Translations under genes and position numbers: made by a program
Part shown: positions 1 to 12,617 of the stretch, in pieces
Numbering within the stretch: the stretch's first letter is position 1
How the letters are laid out: each line of letters opens with the position of its first letter
Origin: Tetradesmus obliquus
Taxonomy: Eukaryota; Chlorophyta; Chlorophyceae; Sphaeropleales; Scenedesmaceae
Direction of reading: 5' to 3'
DNA: 64,000 bases
Assembly (NCBI GenBank): GCA_030272155.1
Contig: CP126195.1
Location: 4,509,001 to 4,573,000, forward strand
The notes under the pieces: generated by a model
The model's input: only the letters and a program-made list of their open reading frames with translations
Told to the model about the DNA's origin: nothing
The model's database searches: none

Positions 1-27
1 AGCTGTAGGCGAGCCATCAACAAGCAC

Positions 28-1376
28 TCATCGTGCTGCGCTGCACTGCAGCACAGCCCACACTGCGGACGAGGCTTGCAGCGACACCAGCAAATGCAAC
101 GTCGCCTGCACATAGCCAGGCATACTTGGCCAGTACCTGACCACACTCGCCCTCCCCTGCAGGTACGCTAGCCTGTTTGCTGCCTCCAGCCGGTAGTGCA
201 TGTACAACAGCAGCAAGCCTGCCACAAACTCCAGCAAGTAACCCAAGTGATGGCAGGAATGCACGCTGGGGCAGCTTGGTAGCGTTGTTGCAGCAAGGGT
301 GTCGAGCATGCTGGAGAGCTGCCGCACTGCTGCTGCTCCGTATGGGTATGCTTCCACAGCAGCACAGGTGGGGCTGGTGAGGTGCCAGGCCTGGAAGAGG
401 AACTGCAGAGGGATGAGCCACCGCGCAGTCACGAAGAAGGTTGGGGTGAGGAACCTGCAGCAGAGGAATAAGCGTGCAATGCCCGGTTGGGGTGAGGTCA
501 GTTGGGTGGCGCGGGCGCATCATTGGAAGCAGGGGCAAGCTGTGTGGTGCAGGATTTGAGTTGCAGATGGTGCAGTGCACGCAGCACACGTGCGAATGTG
601 CAGCTGCAGCTACAAATCACACGCAGTGTGCCTGACATAGATGCCGTGCTGAGCGCGCTCATGCAAGCTGCCAGCCCTGACTCAACAACTGCTCCGCTAG
701 ACAAGACAGGAACCGCTGCAGCCGCCTGACCAGCAGCACAGCTGCTGCTGCTGCTGTGCTGAACATGAACGAAGCATCAGTGCATGCATGCGCACTGCAG
801 AGCCTGCCTGAGAGTCAGCTTGACCTGGCTGAACAACGCATGTACAAATGCTGTTTCAAATCAGCTGCAGCCTGTCGCACCTGCACCAGTAGCCGATGAG
901 TATGCCGCTGCCCAAGATGCCCATGCGTAGGAAGGCCTTGGCGTCATTGATGCTGTCGTGCAGCACCCAGGCTGGCATGGACAGCGTGCAGATGGCGCTG
1001 TAGCAGGCCTGCGGCAAGGGGCAGAGGGCTCGTTCAAAACGTTTTCAATACTACTGGCAGCGCGTCGCACGCAGCAAATCTACTGTTGCGGCATGCGTGT
1101 TCTCCCGCTGCGTTGAGTGAAAACGTCAAAGCAGCGCGAGCAGCGCACAGCTCTTTTGCTTCTGGCCCTGCAACAGGGCTGGCAGTCTCAATGCTGGCAT
1201 CAAACACACCGATTGAGGTTGTATTTCGGTTACCAGGGCGCACACCTCTATCGCCAGATTCACAACGCTCCTCCAGCGGGGCCACTGCCGCCAGTGTGCA
1301 GCCAGGTACCAGTGCAGGGTGGCCACAGTCATGTATGGCAGCATGAGCTGGGCACCCTGCTGCGTAAAGATGGACC

Positions 1377-1421
<45 letters not shown>

Positions 1422-2107
1422 CAACGGTGCAGCTTGCAATCTTGCTGCGTGACAATCTTCATCGGCGACACGAGTCGGGCGATCTGCCTGGGTTGCACGT
1501 TGTTGGTATGTGCAAGGAGAACAATGAGCCGCAGTGCCTGCTGTAGAAGCCAGCCTCAAAAGGCGTGCAGAGTGCGTCGCAGAAATGCCCCAGTTGCAGC
1601 TTACAGGCTCTAAGAGCTACTGCTGTCAGCAGCCCAGCCGCTACTCTGCAACACTTCAGCGGACAGTGCCCTAACACGCATCAAGATCCGCTGCACGGTG
1701 TACACGTATGGCTGTTCAGCATGCAGAGTGCGGAGCAAGTGCTGCCACTCACTTGCACCAGCAGGCAAACAGTAATGGTGAGGTTCATGATGCCACAGCA
1801 GAGGTTGAGGTACACGTTGCGCAGCTCATTGGCAGCCCACACGGTGCTCTGATGATTCCTGAAGCCTGCAGCAGTGATGACATGCATGCAGGATGCAAGG
1901 GTACATGGAGACCAGCGCCGTTTGAAGGATGCTGACGCGTGACTCATTGCTGCTGCAGCTTCGTGGCAGGCTCGATTGAACGGGTGTTGGCTTGTACATG
2001 TCAACTATCTGGATATCATGCAAGTATGGTGATGCCAGCTTACCGTGCTCCAGCTGTGGGGAAGAGAACACCAAGCTCCAAGGATGCAGTGACACTGTGC
2101 CTGCCAT
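28..2107 (-). CDS. Multipass membrane protein of unknown function, 5 exons
   Basis: Hand-built model with exons 2107-2044, 1865-1753, 1377-1246, 1008-881 and 454-28, all with GT-AG borders. The lengths sum to 864 nt, which closes in frame as 287 residues. Hydrophobic segments recur through the protein, for example around LRNVYLNLCCGIMNLTITV, MLPYMTVATLHWYLA, MGILGSGILIGYW, the TARWLIPLQFLFQ stretch and LLEFVAGLLLLYMHY, so about six to seven membrane spans are likely. I do not recognise the family. The start is the first ATG before a strong donor (GTAAGC at 2043), but a further 5' exon cannot be excluded. The acceptor at 1378 is reached through a CTG repeat. The stop lies close to the left window edge. 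The gene is divergent from the DUF3110 gene. Confidence 0.55.
1380..1421. repeat. CAG microsatellite at an intron 3' end
   Basis: About 13 CAG units on the plus strand read as CTG on the sense strand of the membrane-protein gene. The repeat ends in the CCAG acceptor just before the exon starting at 1377, so it lies in the intron and replaces a normal pyrimidine tract. Confidence 0.85.
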
Positions 2108-2845
2108 GGGACCTGGTGCTGTCAGCGCTACAACAGGTGCTGGCACTATGTTTCCTGTAGCAGTATGATCTGCTTCATGCTGTGTTCATCAGCGTAAAGC
2201 ATCGCTGCTCTGCAAAACTCGCGTGCAGGGTGAACAACAGCACTTCACACTCTGCAGCTGTGCCAGCACGGCTGATGCCGAAAGCTAGGAGCATAGCAGC
2301 GGCTGATGTTCAAATGGGAGCCTCACCTGTGGCACCCCCCGAGGCATACTGACACCTAACAGCGTATCAGCAGCAGAACTATCTTCAGCTCCGGCGCTGG
2401 CCGGCACCGTTCTCTTTCGGCACATTTGTGGATCATGTTCACAATCAAGTTTGCTTGCTGATTAGGTCTGCAGCTGGAGCTATGCAGGGAAGAGCTATTT
2501 TGCGAAACTCCACGGGCAGCGCCTATGCCAAAGGTGAGGATCGACACACATGTAAGGTTCGACCAGTTGCGAGCATGTGTCTGAAGCTTGGTGCTGCTGC
2601 TGCAGGCGCTGCCTACACACAGAAGAGGGCCAGGGCCTTCAGCGTGCAGCGCAGTCAAGGTAGGCCCTGCAGCTGCTTTGGTTTGGTCAGATTAGCAACG
2701 GCTGTTGCGCTGGCCATTTCGGGGGCCGCTCGTGAGCCTGGCGACACAGCTGCGGATGGTGTGCAAAGGCTAGCGACTCCTGCAGCACGCCAGGGCCGCT
2801 CGCCAGGGCCGTTGACGCTTGCGAGGACATCATCATAATGCTTAG
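2108..2845. promoter_or_regulatory. Head-to-head intergenic region, likely shared promoter
   Basis: This is about 740 bp between two divergent starts (2107 minus and 2846 plus). It should hold both promoters and 5' UTRs. An open plus-strand stretch from an ATG at 2482 to a GT at 2660 resembles an algal transit peptide (basic, rich in Ala and Ser). Its splice phase does not fit the acceptor at 2844-2845 before the ATG at 2846, so I have not joined it to the DUF3110 gene. No TATA box was convincing. Confidence 0.4.
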
Positions 2846-5189
2846 ATGTATCGGGCGTTGTATTTTGACCGCCTCTCACAGCTTGCCAACCTGCTGATTG
2901 TGATCTTGCTGCCCTGCCTGTGGGACATTGCAGGGGCGCCATCTCGGCAGCACTTTCAGCACCAGGGTGGCGTAGACCGACAGGTGCTTGCAGCGCTGAG
3001 CAGTGACTCAGCTGGCTGGGGAGAGGCGCGGCCAGACTGGTTTGAAACCTGCCTGGATCTAGACCAGGATGCCCCAGGGCCGCTGACTGATCTGGATGCA
3101 GAGTGGCAGGTGCGGCATGGCGCATACCAGGGCTTGGAGCAGTATTTAAGCATGTATATCGCCTTACAGCTGATGCGGCTCGTGAATACTGCAGTGTGAG
3201 TGCATGCTGGCGCCTCCTGTTCCTGCAAAGCAGCGCTGATGCTGCTGTTTGCCTCCTTGCATGCTTGCAGGAATTCTTGGCAGCCAACAGCAGGCGCCCG
3301 CAGCTGCAGCCGCTCATATGGAACGGGGGCGACGCCGGCAGCAGCAGCAGCGGGCGGCATTGCTTGCCGCGTGGCAACAGCAGCATGCTGGACAGCGATA
3401 GTGATGAGGCTGAGGCTTCCACCAGCAACCGTGGTCCGGAGGCCAGCACTAGCAGCAGCAGCAGCAGCAGCGGCAGCCGCTTCACCAGCAGTATACAGTC
3501 TTTTGATGACTGGGACTTTGCAGAAGACGATGGCTCCATCCCAGTGCCCTGCAATCTGCCGGTCAACGAAACCACTGTACACAGCATCCACAGCAGCAAG
3601 CCCAGCAGCAGCAGCAGCAGCGCCAGCTTGGCGAGCCTGACCAGCAGCAGCAGCGGGGCCGCGGAGCAGCAGCTCTGGGCGACACTCGGGGCGCTGCCGT
3701 CATCTGCGTCTCGTGATGTGTGCTCGCCAGCAGACCTGCTGACATCTCGCAGCTTGTGGCACAGTTTGCGAGAGGTGCGGGTCGTGCTCAGAAGACGCCA
3801 TGTGCCATTGGAGGTGTAGGAGCTGCGCTTGGTGTTAACTTATGGCTGTGTTGTTGTATGTCAACGCTTGTATGCATGAAACTGCACATCGTGTAGCAGC
3901 ATTGCTGCTGCGTGGGCGCTGCTGCAGTGTGGAGCCGCAAGCAGCAAGCAGCAGGGACTGTGCAGCAACTTCGGTGTAGCTGGCTGTGCTGGCAGGCGTC
4001 AGCATATTGATTCTTTGTGATATATGTGCGCGGAGCCTGAAGCAGATGTTACATATGCCAGATAGCGTTGCATCTGTGGCTGGCGCCGCGACACTGACGC
4101 GTGCTGCTGCTGCTGCTGCTCCTGTTGTGTGCAGGTGTATGTGCTGCTGTTTGGTGTGGGGCAGAAGGACACTGAAGGCATCTACAGCTTGCGCGCAGTC
4201 TCTGATGACGGCCTGCCAACAGAGACCATCATTGCCTTTGAAAACATGGAGGACGCCATCAGGTGTGCTTCCTGTTTCCAGCAGCGGCAACAGCCGCTTG
4301 TAAATAAGGGCGCTGCGTTGTGTCAGCGCTGCCCCCTACGGCTCCTGCACAGCCGTAATTGTGCAGAAGGCTTGCACATGCATTCAGCTGCAGCATGATT
4401 CGTGTTCCCACCTTCTTGCTGACACGCCGCTGCTGCGTCTGCGCTGTGTGTCACACAACGCTGTTACATAACAGGTATGCCGCGCTGCTGGAGGCCACCA
4501 TGGAGCACTGCCCGCACGTGTGCAGCATCCCTCCCACAGAGCTCATGGCGTTCTGCAGCGACAGCGGCTACCGCTGCAGGCTGGAGCTAGAGGGCAGCCT
4601 GCTGATGCCTCCCGACTACAACGTGCACATCACAGACTGGGAGCGCTCGCTGCGGCTGCGGTGCGCTATGTTACTTTCATGTTGTGTTTGTGTTAGGTAG
4701 CATCGTGTGGGGTTCTATGTCGTTGAGTTGCAGGGCATGCGGATGGGTCGGGAGAGGGGTTGCTGCGGGGGCAGGTGCAATGTGTGCAGACTAATGACCC
4801 GTGGTGTGTGTGCTCAAGGCTTGGACATTTGGGTTGTACGTAGTATGTATTATTGGGATCCAGCGCTTTGATCTTGACTGTGTGCTGCATTTGCTGCTGC
4901 TGCTGCTGCTTGCAGGGAAGGCAAGTTCCACGTGCTTCCAGAGGAGCCCGAATTCAGCAGCAGCAGCAGCAACAGCAGCGGCGCTGGCAGCCGCAGCCAC
5001 CCCGCAGCAGCAGCAGGCCTGCAGGACGGCAGCAGCCAGCTGCTGCTGTGCCACAGCGAGCTGAGTGAGCTCAGCGACAGCGAGTTGAGTGCGGCGCAGT
5101 TCACCGCGGCGCAGCTGGACTGCCTGAAGGCACAGTTGGAAGCGCTGCTGCCAGCCACGCCTGCTGAGCTGTCAGACGAGGACTGCTGA
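2846..5189 (+). CDS. DUF3110 domain protein, probably plastid
   Basis: Exons 2846-3193, 3271-3774, 4135-4262, 4475-4660 and 4916-5189 sum to 1440 nt and give 479 residues. The family call rests on residues of about 285-390: VYVLLFGVGQ, then EGIYSL, ETIIAFE, the exon-joined AIRYAALLEA, FCSDSGYRCRL and LLMPPDYNVHITDWE. This is the order seen in the cyanobacterial and plant-plastid DUF3110 family (function unknown). The N-terminal ~280 residues hold a hydrophobic segment (LLIVILLPCLW) and a Ser-rich acidic region. The C-terminus is Ser/Ala/Gln-rich. The ATG at 2846 follows an in-frame stop and lacks a clear transit peptide, so an upstream exon is possible. Two acceptors (4134 and 4915) are preceded by CTG runs. 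Confidence 0.8.
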
Positions 5190-8100
5190 TGCTTGCTGCT
5201 TTTGCAGCAAAACCAGAAGTTTGTCCGATTATCATGCTGCAGTGGCGGCGCTGCTGCAATGCGTTGCTGGCCAGTGTCAATGCAGCTGCTGCGGCTGCTT
5301 GTGGCTCTTGAGCGCTAGTTGATTTGTTCGTCTGCGACACCGAGGCCCGCCGGCATTGAAGATTGGCAGAGGCGTTGAAGTCAAGGTGGCGGTTACGCCA
5401 GCTTGATGATGGCCTATCATGCGTCAATGCCGCTGCAGGGCCTGGCATGATTCGAAGCAGGGTGGTGCCTGCGTGTAAGCTGGTAGCGAGTGTTGCAGTA
5501 ATGCGTCAGCCGTGCTGCCAGAGAGGTGATAAAGTTGCTTGCTGGTTTCGTGGGTACTCCAGCAAGACAGCAGACAGTATTCGTTCATGCTAATGGGCCT
5601 CTTGCGGTGCAGCAAGCTGCAGCTGCGTCTGTGTGTGCTCCCTGCAGAGTGCGGGACGAGACGCTGCCTTGTGCGGTGCGTGCGTTGCTTGTGTGCTGCA
5701 TGTGCAGCACACACAGACATGCAGCTGTTTGCCGCAGCAATATCACAGAAGGCTCTGGCATGCAGTGCTGCTGCTGAGCAGCACGCACGTGTCAAGTAGG
5801 TCAGTTGCTGGTGATTGAAACCGACAGCACGTGGTGTTAAGCCTGCCTGCGCAGCTGCTGCTTGAGGCCGTGACGCCTGTGCTGGGCCAGATGTGCGTGG
5901 TTGGTATGGCTGCTAGGCGTTTTCAGAGCTTGTTTTGGGATCGTTGAACGGGCTTGATGGGCGGGTGTCAGTCCAACTGTGCTGTGCAGGCTCTCTGCAT
6001 ACAGTGCCAGGTCATGATGTGAGAGGGATGATTGATTTCTATATGCGCGCAATGGGCGCAGCGTCGCAATTCACAGCAGCAGCAGCAGCAGTCATACGGG
6101 CATCGTATCATTGTATGCTCCAAAACGCTCCACAGCAGGTGCCGGCTACGTGTTGTGTGTACAGGAGCATTGTGGCGTGCATGCCATTCGCAGTTGCCCC
6201 TGCTGCTGCTTTACTTCTTTTGTTCAGCAGGCTAGGTTGCGGTCCGTACCCTGACGCTTTGCGGCACTGTATGCACGCGTGGCCGCATGCAATGCTGCAG
6301 GGTTGCTGTTGCTGTTGCCCCCTGGGGCTAAGCACCCGTAGCTTAAAGGCTGCAGCGATGCATGCACGCAAACCACACGCGCCACACAGTTGTGCCACAC
6401 ATTCAGCAGCAGCAGGAGCAGCAGTCTGATATTGATGGACTGTGGTAAGCTGCTGGTGTCTTGAGCAGGTGCTGTGGTGGTGTCTTAAGCATGCGCCCTA
6501 TTTTTCCGTCCTGGCTGTTGCTAGCAGAGCATACCACAGCTCCTGGAGAGGGATGCTGTTTGTCTGTGTGTGTGCCTTGGGCTGCTCTGTTGAGGCGTTG
6601 GCCCTGTGCTGCCGCCTACCATTTTTGCGGCACGTTGATGTCATATAACACGTGTTACATTGCTTGCCGTGTGTGCTGCAGCGCGTGCTTCTGGACCCTT
6701 CAGGTCTTGATGCAGGCGCACATGGGCACTGCTATCAGTACATCACTGTGCCTGGCGAATATCGATGGCAACACAGCATATACTACAGCTGCGGCGTGCA
6801 TGTTTCAAGTTGTCACAGCCCAGGCGCAGGCAGCAACGCACAGCATGCCGTTTTGGCGTGGCAGTGCCGTGCGCCAGTGGAATTCTGAACATGTCTGCAG
6901 GAACCAAACATGCTGGTGGGCCGCTGTGCAGCTGTGCTCACTGCTTCGTGGCAACTGTGCGGGCCGGCTGTGGGGATGTAGCATCAGAAAGGACGCGGTC
7001 TAGGCAGTTCTGCATATGCATGTGCATGTTTGATGGCATGTGGTGTTTAGTATCAGTTGTATCTGTTTGACAGCTCGATTAGCACATTGATATGAAGCTT
7101 CCCCTTGCAGGTCAATCACCTTTGGATTGGTGCCATCATGTGTGCGTGTGTGTGCTCTCCTGCGTCTATAGTGCGGCTGCAGCGCGCAGCAGGCTATGCT
7201 GCAGCAGGGTGCCAGGCATCGTGCCTTGCATGTAAGGTGTCACCCCCACTGGGTGATGTGTTACACTGCATACATCCCTTGTTGTGTGGTTGGGCAGGGC
7301 AGAACGGTAAGCAGATGTGAAGAGTGCTGCAGACCGCTGGCAGGCACAGCTGCCAGGCATCGCACACAGCATGGTTCAGGCTGCGCTACGCATGTGTGTT
7401 GACCACGCAGCACAGTGGCAGCACAGTGAGCAGCATGTTAGCGGGCTGTGCATGTTGCAAAGGTTGGAGATTGCCCGGTCTTTCCCTTCCTTGGATTGCT
7501 AGTCGCAGGTCGCCACGTGTAGGTGGTGTGCATACGTAGGGATGAAGCGGAAGGATGTGTGTAGCAGCTGCCTGTGTATGTTGAGGAGGTATGAGGACTT
7601 GCAGTGCCTCTGTTGTTGCGTTTGGTGTGTGGCAGTTTACACAGCTGTGCCCAGGGTTAGCCCCTCGGAGGTTTGTGTGGTTGCCTAGCTGCTGCGTGGT
7701 GGCTGAGTGTTGTGCTTTGGCTCAGCTCTGGAGGTTTAGGGTTTGCGCTTGCAGGAAACCAGCCAGCAGCGGTGTGAGGTGTTGGGAGAGGTTTTGCGAG
7801 CCTGCAAGGCTTGCTGTTGTCGAGTGTGGCTGGATCAGAAGATGTGGTATGGTGGTTGTAGCAGCAGCTGCTGCTGTGCATCTTCAGGTGCAGCATTAGC
7901 TGCAGGTGCCGTGCGGTCAAAGTGACAGCTGCAGTCAAACTGACCGTGCGGTCAAACTAACAGCTGAGAGGCATCCTTGCAGTGCTTGCACTGTGTGAAG
8001 GCTGCCACTGCGTGCAGTTCTATTATGGCACTGGCTTTGGTGGCGGTAGGTTGGTGGCGCGGCTGGCATTGGAGTGCTTTGCAGCAGCTATGTATCATAC

Positions 8101-8570
8101 TGTTACACTGTTTTGAACTTGTGGGTGACGCCACAGATGTGCATGCACGCATATGCAGGCCTGTGTACGAGCTTGGCACTGCAGCCGAGCTGCTGCTTGT
8201 GTGCAAGGCCAAGTAGTGGAGTGCGTGTTGTACAGTGCAGCACAATGCTGCATGTGTGTGCAGCTTGTGGCTGTCTGCCCTGTCTCTCTTTTCTTGATGG
8301 CAGGCGTGCCATGCCTAGTTTGTGTGGTTGTTGCGCTGCCTTGGTGGCGAGTGCCATACTAGTGGCACGGTGTGTTGTTTGCAATAAGACCTCTTCATTT
8401 CAGCATGCACTTGGGGCCTTGTAGCCTGGAGTGGGGGTTCCGTTGGTTGGAAGCAGTTGTCGACAGAAAGATCATGTGTAGTTTTTGTAAAGCAGTCAGG
8501 GGAAAAGTGTTGTTCCCACTCTGCTCCAACTGCAACCTTGATATCAGGGTTGTACGACAAAGTCAGTGTG
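5190..8570 (+). other. GT-rich tract downstream of DUF3110 gene, no CDS seen
   Basis: No open frame here has recognisable protein character. The plus strand is visibly rich in G and T (runs such as GTGTGTGTG and TGCTGTGTG), unlike the coding exons. TGTAA-type poly(A) motifs occur near 5474, 7231 and 8488. The composition is what I would expect of a long 3' UTR or read-through transcript from the DUF3110 gene, ending where the skew flips near 8570. Whether the mRNA really extends past the first TGTAA is unknown. Confidence 0.45.
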
Positions 8571-10223
8571 CAACTATAACAAATCATGGCCGCAGTGACA
8601 CCAGTACACCGTGCGGTGGCACGGCATGCACCAGGGGCTGGCACAACGTGCCTACACTCAGCCAGTCAACCAAGCCATGCAAAGACCATCCTCATGCATG
8701 CATGCATGGAAGGGCCAGGGGCCAGCTGGCCTGCAGGCTTGGCTACTATCTGGCAAGACAGAGGGGTGTCCAGCCACTTGGCAGGATGGCACAAGCTATG
8801 TATAAGAACGAATTTACACATCCTCCGAGTCCTCACGGACCGCAGTGGGATGCAAAACTGCGCATTCAAGCACAGCTGTTCGTAGAAACCGCACACAGCA
8901 TTGCTGCTGCTGGCAGCAGCCTACAATCAGCAGCTGCAGCTGCCTCATAAATGCCGCATGCAAGTGGTGCTGCAGTATGTGGGCTGAAACCCACACCAAA
9001 CACGTCCGCCATATGGCGGTGCACAATCAGGCGATTGTGCTGCGTGTGTCGTAACTCATCTCAGCCGCAGCACTGCTGACGTTTGGCACAAGCACTGAGA
9101 ATGAGCCATGCACGCTACAATGCTCACGCTCCCAAGAACGCAGCGGCGCCACTGCACAGAGCGCTGCTATTGCCAGATGCATCACGCCCAAAGTCAGCCA
9201 AAAAGTAGTGAAGTCCTACGCCAAGGTGAAGGGATTGGACTTGGCTCATGCCCAAGCAACAACGTCTGCTAGCATGCCGGTCTGCCCTCGCACCAGCATG
9301 AGGATGAACCGATGCACACGCATCAAGCAAACCGCGATGCGCCGCAAGAGTTTTGCAACAGCTTGCTGCAGCAGCCATGGCCAGGCTGCTGTGCAGTGCA
9401 CTAACAAGGACAGACAGCACTGGCTTGCATTGCACTTTGCAAATGCTTCTGCTTGACAAAAGATGTAACAAGCATCCTTATGCTTACTCCCTAACAGACA
9501 GCCATGCCCCTTCCATGGTTTGAAGTGCATCATGAAAGGGCAGGGCAGCAGCTGCTGGTCGGCTGCCGGCAGTCTGAGCTGGACTGTCAAGCATCCGAGC
9601 TCAATGACGCCCCGCAAACGGCGGCCTCTCTTGCGCGCTGGCGCAAGAGTGCTTGTGGCTGCTGCTGCTGCTGCTGCTGCTTTACCGGCTTGTCAGCAAA
9701 CCAACGACAACACAAACCCAACAGTGGCAGTGCCAGCGAGAAAACGGACACAGCACTGGCGCTGTCTATGTCCTGTTCAAGCACTGATGCACAAAAACTC
9801 GGGTTTGACCGGTGGGGTTTCGTCACAGCAACCAATCAACACACGACACACAGCTGCACTGACCTCCCCATCTGCCAGCATCTGCAGATGGACCAGTCTC
9901 GCACAGCAGGTTAGTTGCAACGCTGCAGCACTACTTGAAAACATTACTAGCTGCCATGTGCACTATAGTACAGGGGCATCCACCAAGAGCCAAACGTGAC
10001 AGAGCCATGATTCGATACGCGCGCCTCATGCATACACAACTAAACACAAACACAACAGCCAAACAGAGCGCAACTAGGTGTGCGGCAGGTGCCCAGAAGT
10101 ACAGCATAGTATTAGCGTCACCAGCACGCATGCGACCACTTGCACACAAACACCACACGCTGCCATCTACAAACACAAATAAAGTAGTACTAGCGCTACT
10201 AGTAGTACTAGCGCTCAGCGCCT
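8571..10223 (-). other. AC-rich tract, likely 3' UTR of the MATE gene
   Basis: From about 8570 the plus strand becomes A/C-rich, meaning G/T-rich on the minus strand, and stays so up to the MATE stop codon at 10224. The first TTACA I find (TGTAA on the minus strand) is at about 8814, implying a 3' UTR of about 1.4 kb. No convincing gene is present. Short direct repeats of a CTAGTACTAGCGCT-like unit lie at about 10185-10215. Confidence 0.45.
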
Positions 10224-10336
10224 TCACTTGCTGTCAGCTCTGCTGCCACCACTGCTGCTGCTGCTGCTGCTGTCTTGAGCTGCGCTGCTGCTGTTTTCGC
10301 TGCTGCCGCTGCCTGCTGCTGCTTGCGTACCCGACC

Positions 10337-10389
<53 letters not shown>

Positions 10390-11104
10390 GGGCTGCTGAC
10401 GCCGCCCCTATGCAGATATGCACTCCTGCCCGACACAAAGTGCAGCCAGTAGCCTCCACTCAGCCTTGCTAAGCTCAGCACCTTCAGCACACCCCACACA
10501 TACGCCACACTATCATACCCCCGTGACACCAGCACAGCTAGCACAGCATACTGCACGAGGCTCCCCGCCACCTGCACCACACTCAGCGCATTCGTCTGCC
10601 CTGCAGCAATCAACCCTCCATCCATGATACTCGCCCCCGCATCGATCGGCATGCACAGCGCAATGACAGGCATCACTGCACCCCCGAGCAGTGCTACAGC
10701 AGCATCTTGTGTAAACAACCCCACCAGCGGACCCCGCCACGCAAACAGCAGCAGCCCCAGAATGAGGCCAGCAAAGCAGGAGAGGTGCAGTGCTCGCTGC
10801 AGCACTTCTCGAGCACTGGTTCTGTCGTGGCGGCCTAGAAATCCTGCTGCCATGGCTTGTGTGGCTACATTGAGGGACTCGAAGAAGGTGATGGAGATGA
10901 TCCACACCTGCAGTACAAGGGAAGTGCATTGGCAGTACATTGAGGTACTGGGCCGATGGGGAGAACAGCTGACAGACAACCTTGAGGAACACCGTTCAAC
11001 ACTCCTGCATGACTGCTTTGCATGACACACAACAGGCTCAAGGCACAGCTAATGGTAGGCCAGTATGCGTACTGCCCACATGTGCACCAAATCGCACAGT
11101 CGCA

Positions 11105-11137
<33 letters not shown>

Positions 11138-11580
11138 CGGGAGCCTCACCTGCCGGATGATCTCAAACGCGGCCTGGGAAGCCGCTCCGGCCCTCACACA
11201 GATGGCAGACGCAAACATGACCATGCCTGCGGGCAAGACACACGACAGGAGTTGATGGAGGTACATTTCTGTTTCAAATAGAATGTTGTTTTACATCGTC
11301 TGTTGGCGCCGCTGCTGCTGTTTCCGACAGCGCTGCTGCTGCTGCTGCTGCTGCTAACAGCACCGCTGCTGCGCATTGTAGCGTAGCTGCCGAATCAATG
11401 CATAGCTGCCCGATCACAGCATAGCTGCCGATCCAAGCATAGCTGCCGATCAAAGCAAGGCTGAACTCAGAGCCTGAACCCATTCAGCATACCACTCACC
11501 AAAGGTGACCACCATGCGCAGCGCCAGCACCGCCCCCTTCCAAAGATGCGGTTGGTGCGTCTACGGCTTTCATTCACAAA

Positions 11581-11644
<64 letters not shown>

Positions 11645-12569
11645 TATCACTCACCGAAGGTGACCACCATGCGCAGCGCCAGCACCGCCCCCTTCCACAG
11701 GTAGGGCGACACCTCATGCCAGCGCGGCGGCTGCAGCAGGTCAGCTGCATGCAGCAGCTGCCGCTTGAACATGAGGCTGAGCAGCATCACGCAGGACACC
11801 CACTGGCTGATGGTGGCGGCCAGTGCGGCACCAGCCACACCCCAATCGAAGCCTGCGGCAGGTGCATGGAAATGCACACAGGAACACGCGGCGCAGGAAG
11901 GGCATGTGAGGATGATCCAGGCACGCCATGCAGGGAGGGCAAGCAAGGATGATTGTTCAATTATCGACACACATGGTGCAGGGAGGGAGGAGGCTGTGTA
12001 GGGTTTGGTCCACCAGGCATAGAATGCAGTCAGCGGCAGGCAGCAAGGTGGGGAGGCTGAGCAGCATCACGCAGGACACCCACTGACTGATGGTGGCGGC
12101 CAATGCGGCACCAGCCACACCCCAATCAAAGCCTGCGGATAACACCATGTGAAATTGGGGATGAAGTAAGTGCTGATACAAAGCTAGGCACACGACGCAG
12201 GAAGAAGGTGGTTGGTGGTGGCGGCTAGCGCAGCACCTGCCACAGACCAGTCGAAGCTGTGCAGGCAAGTGGGTTGCAAAGGCCACGCAATGCACAAACA
12301 GACACAGCATTGATCCAGCCACAGAATGCGGGCAGAGGCAGGTTGAGGCTGCTTGTGCCAGTGGTGGTGAAAGTCAGGGTACGAAGGTCAAGTTGTTCAA
12401 GGTGTGTTCCTGTCTAGAATTTCATCCGACAAAATCGCTGCTGCACCGCCGCGCCTCTCACCAAGGATGAAGAGCGGGGTGAGGGTGATGTGCGTCAGCG
12501 CTGCTCCAATCGCTGCATTCAGCGGCGTACGCGTGTCCTTCACGCCCCTGGTAACAGCCAGCCGCCGCC

Positions 12570-12617
<48 letters not shown>

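Noticed and set aside
2655..3599. Minus-strand open frame of 314 codons
   Set aside because: It is antisense to the well-supported DUF3110 exons 1 and 2 and has only low-complexity composition.
8372..8950. Plus-strand open frame of 192 codons
   Set aside because: No protein-like composition or family match, and it spans the skew switch between two convergent 3' flanks.
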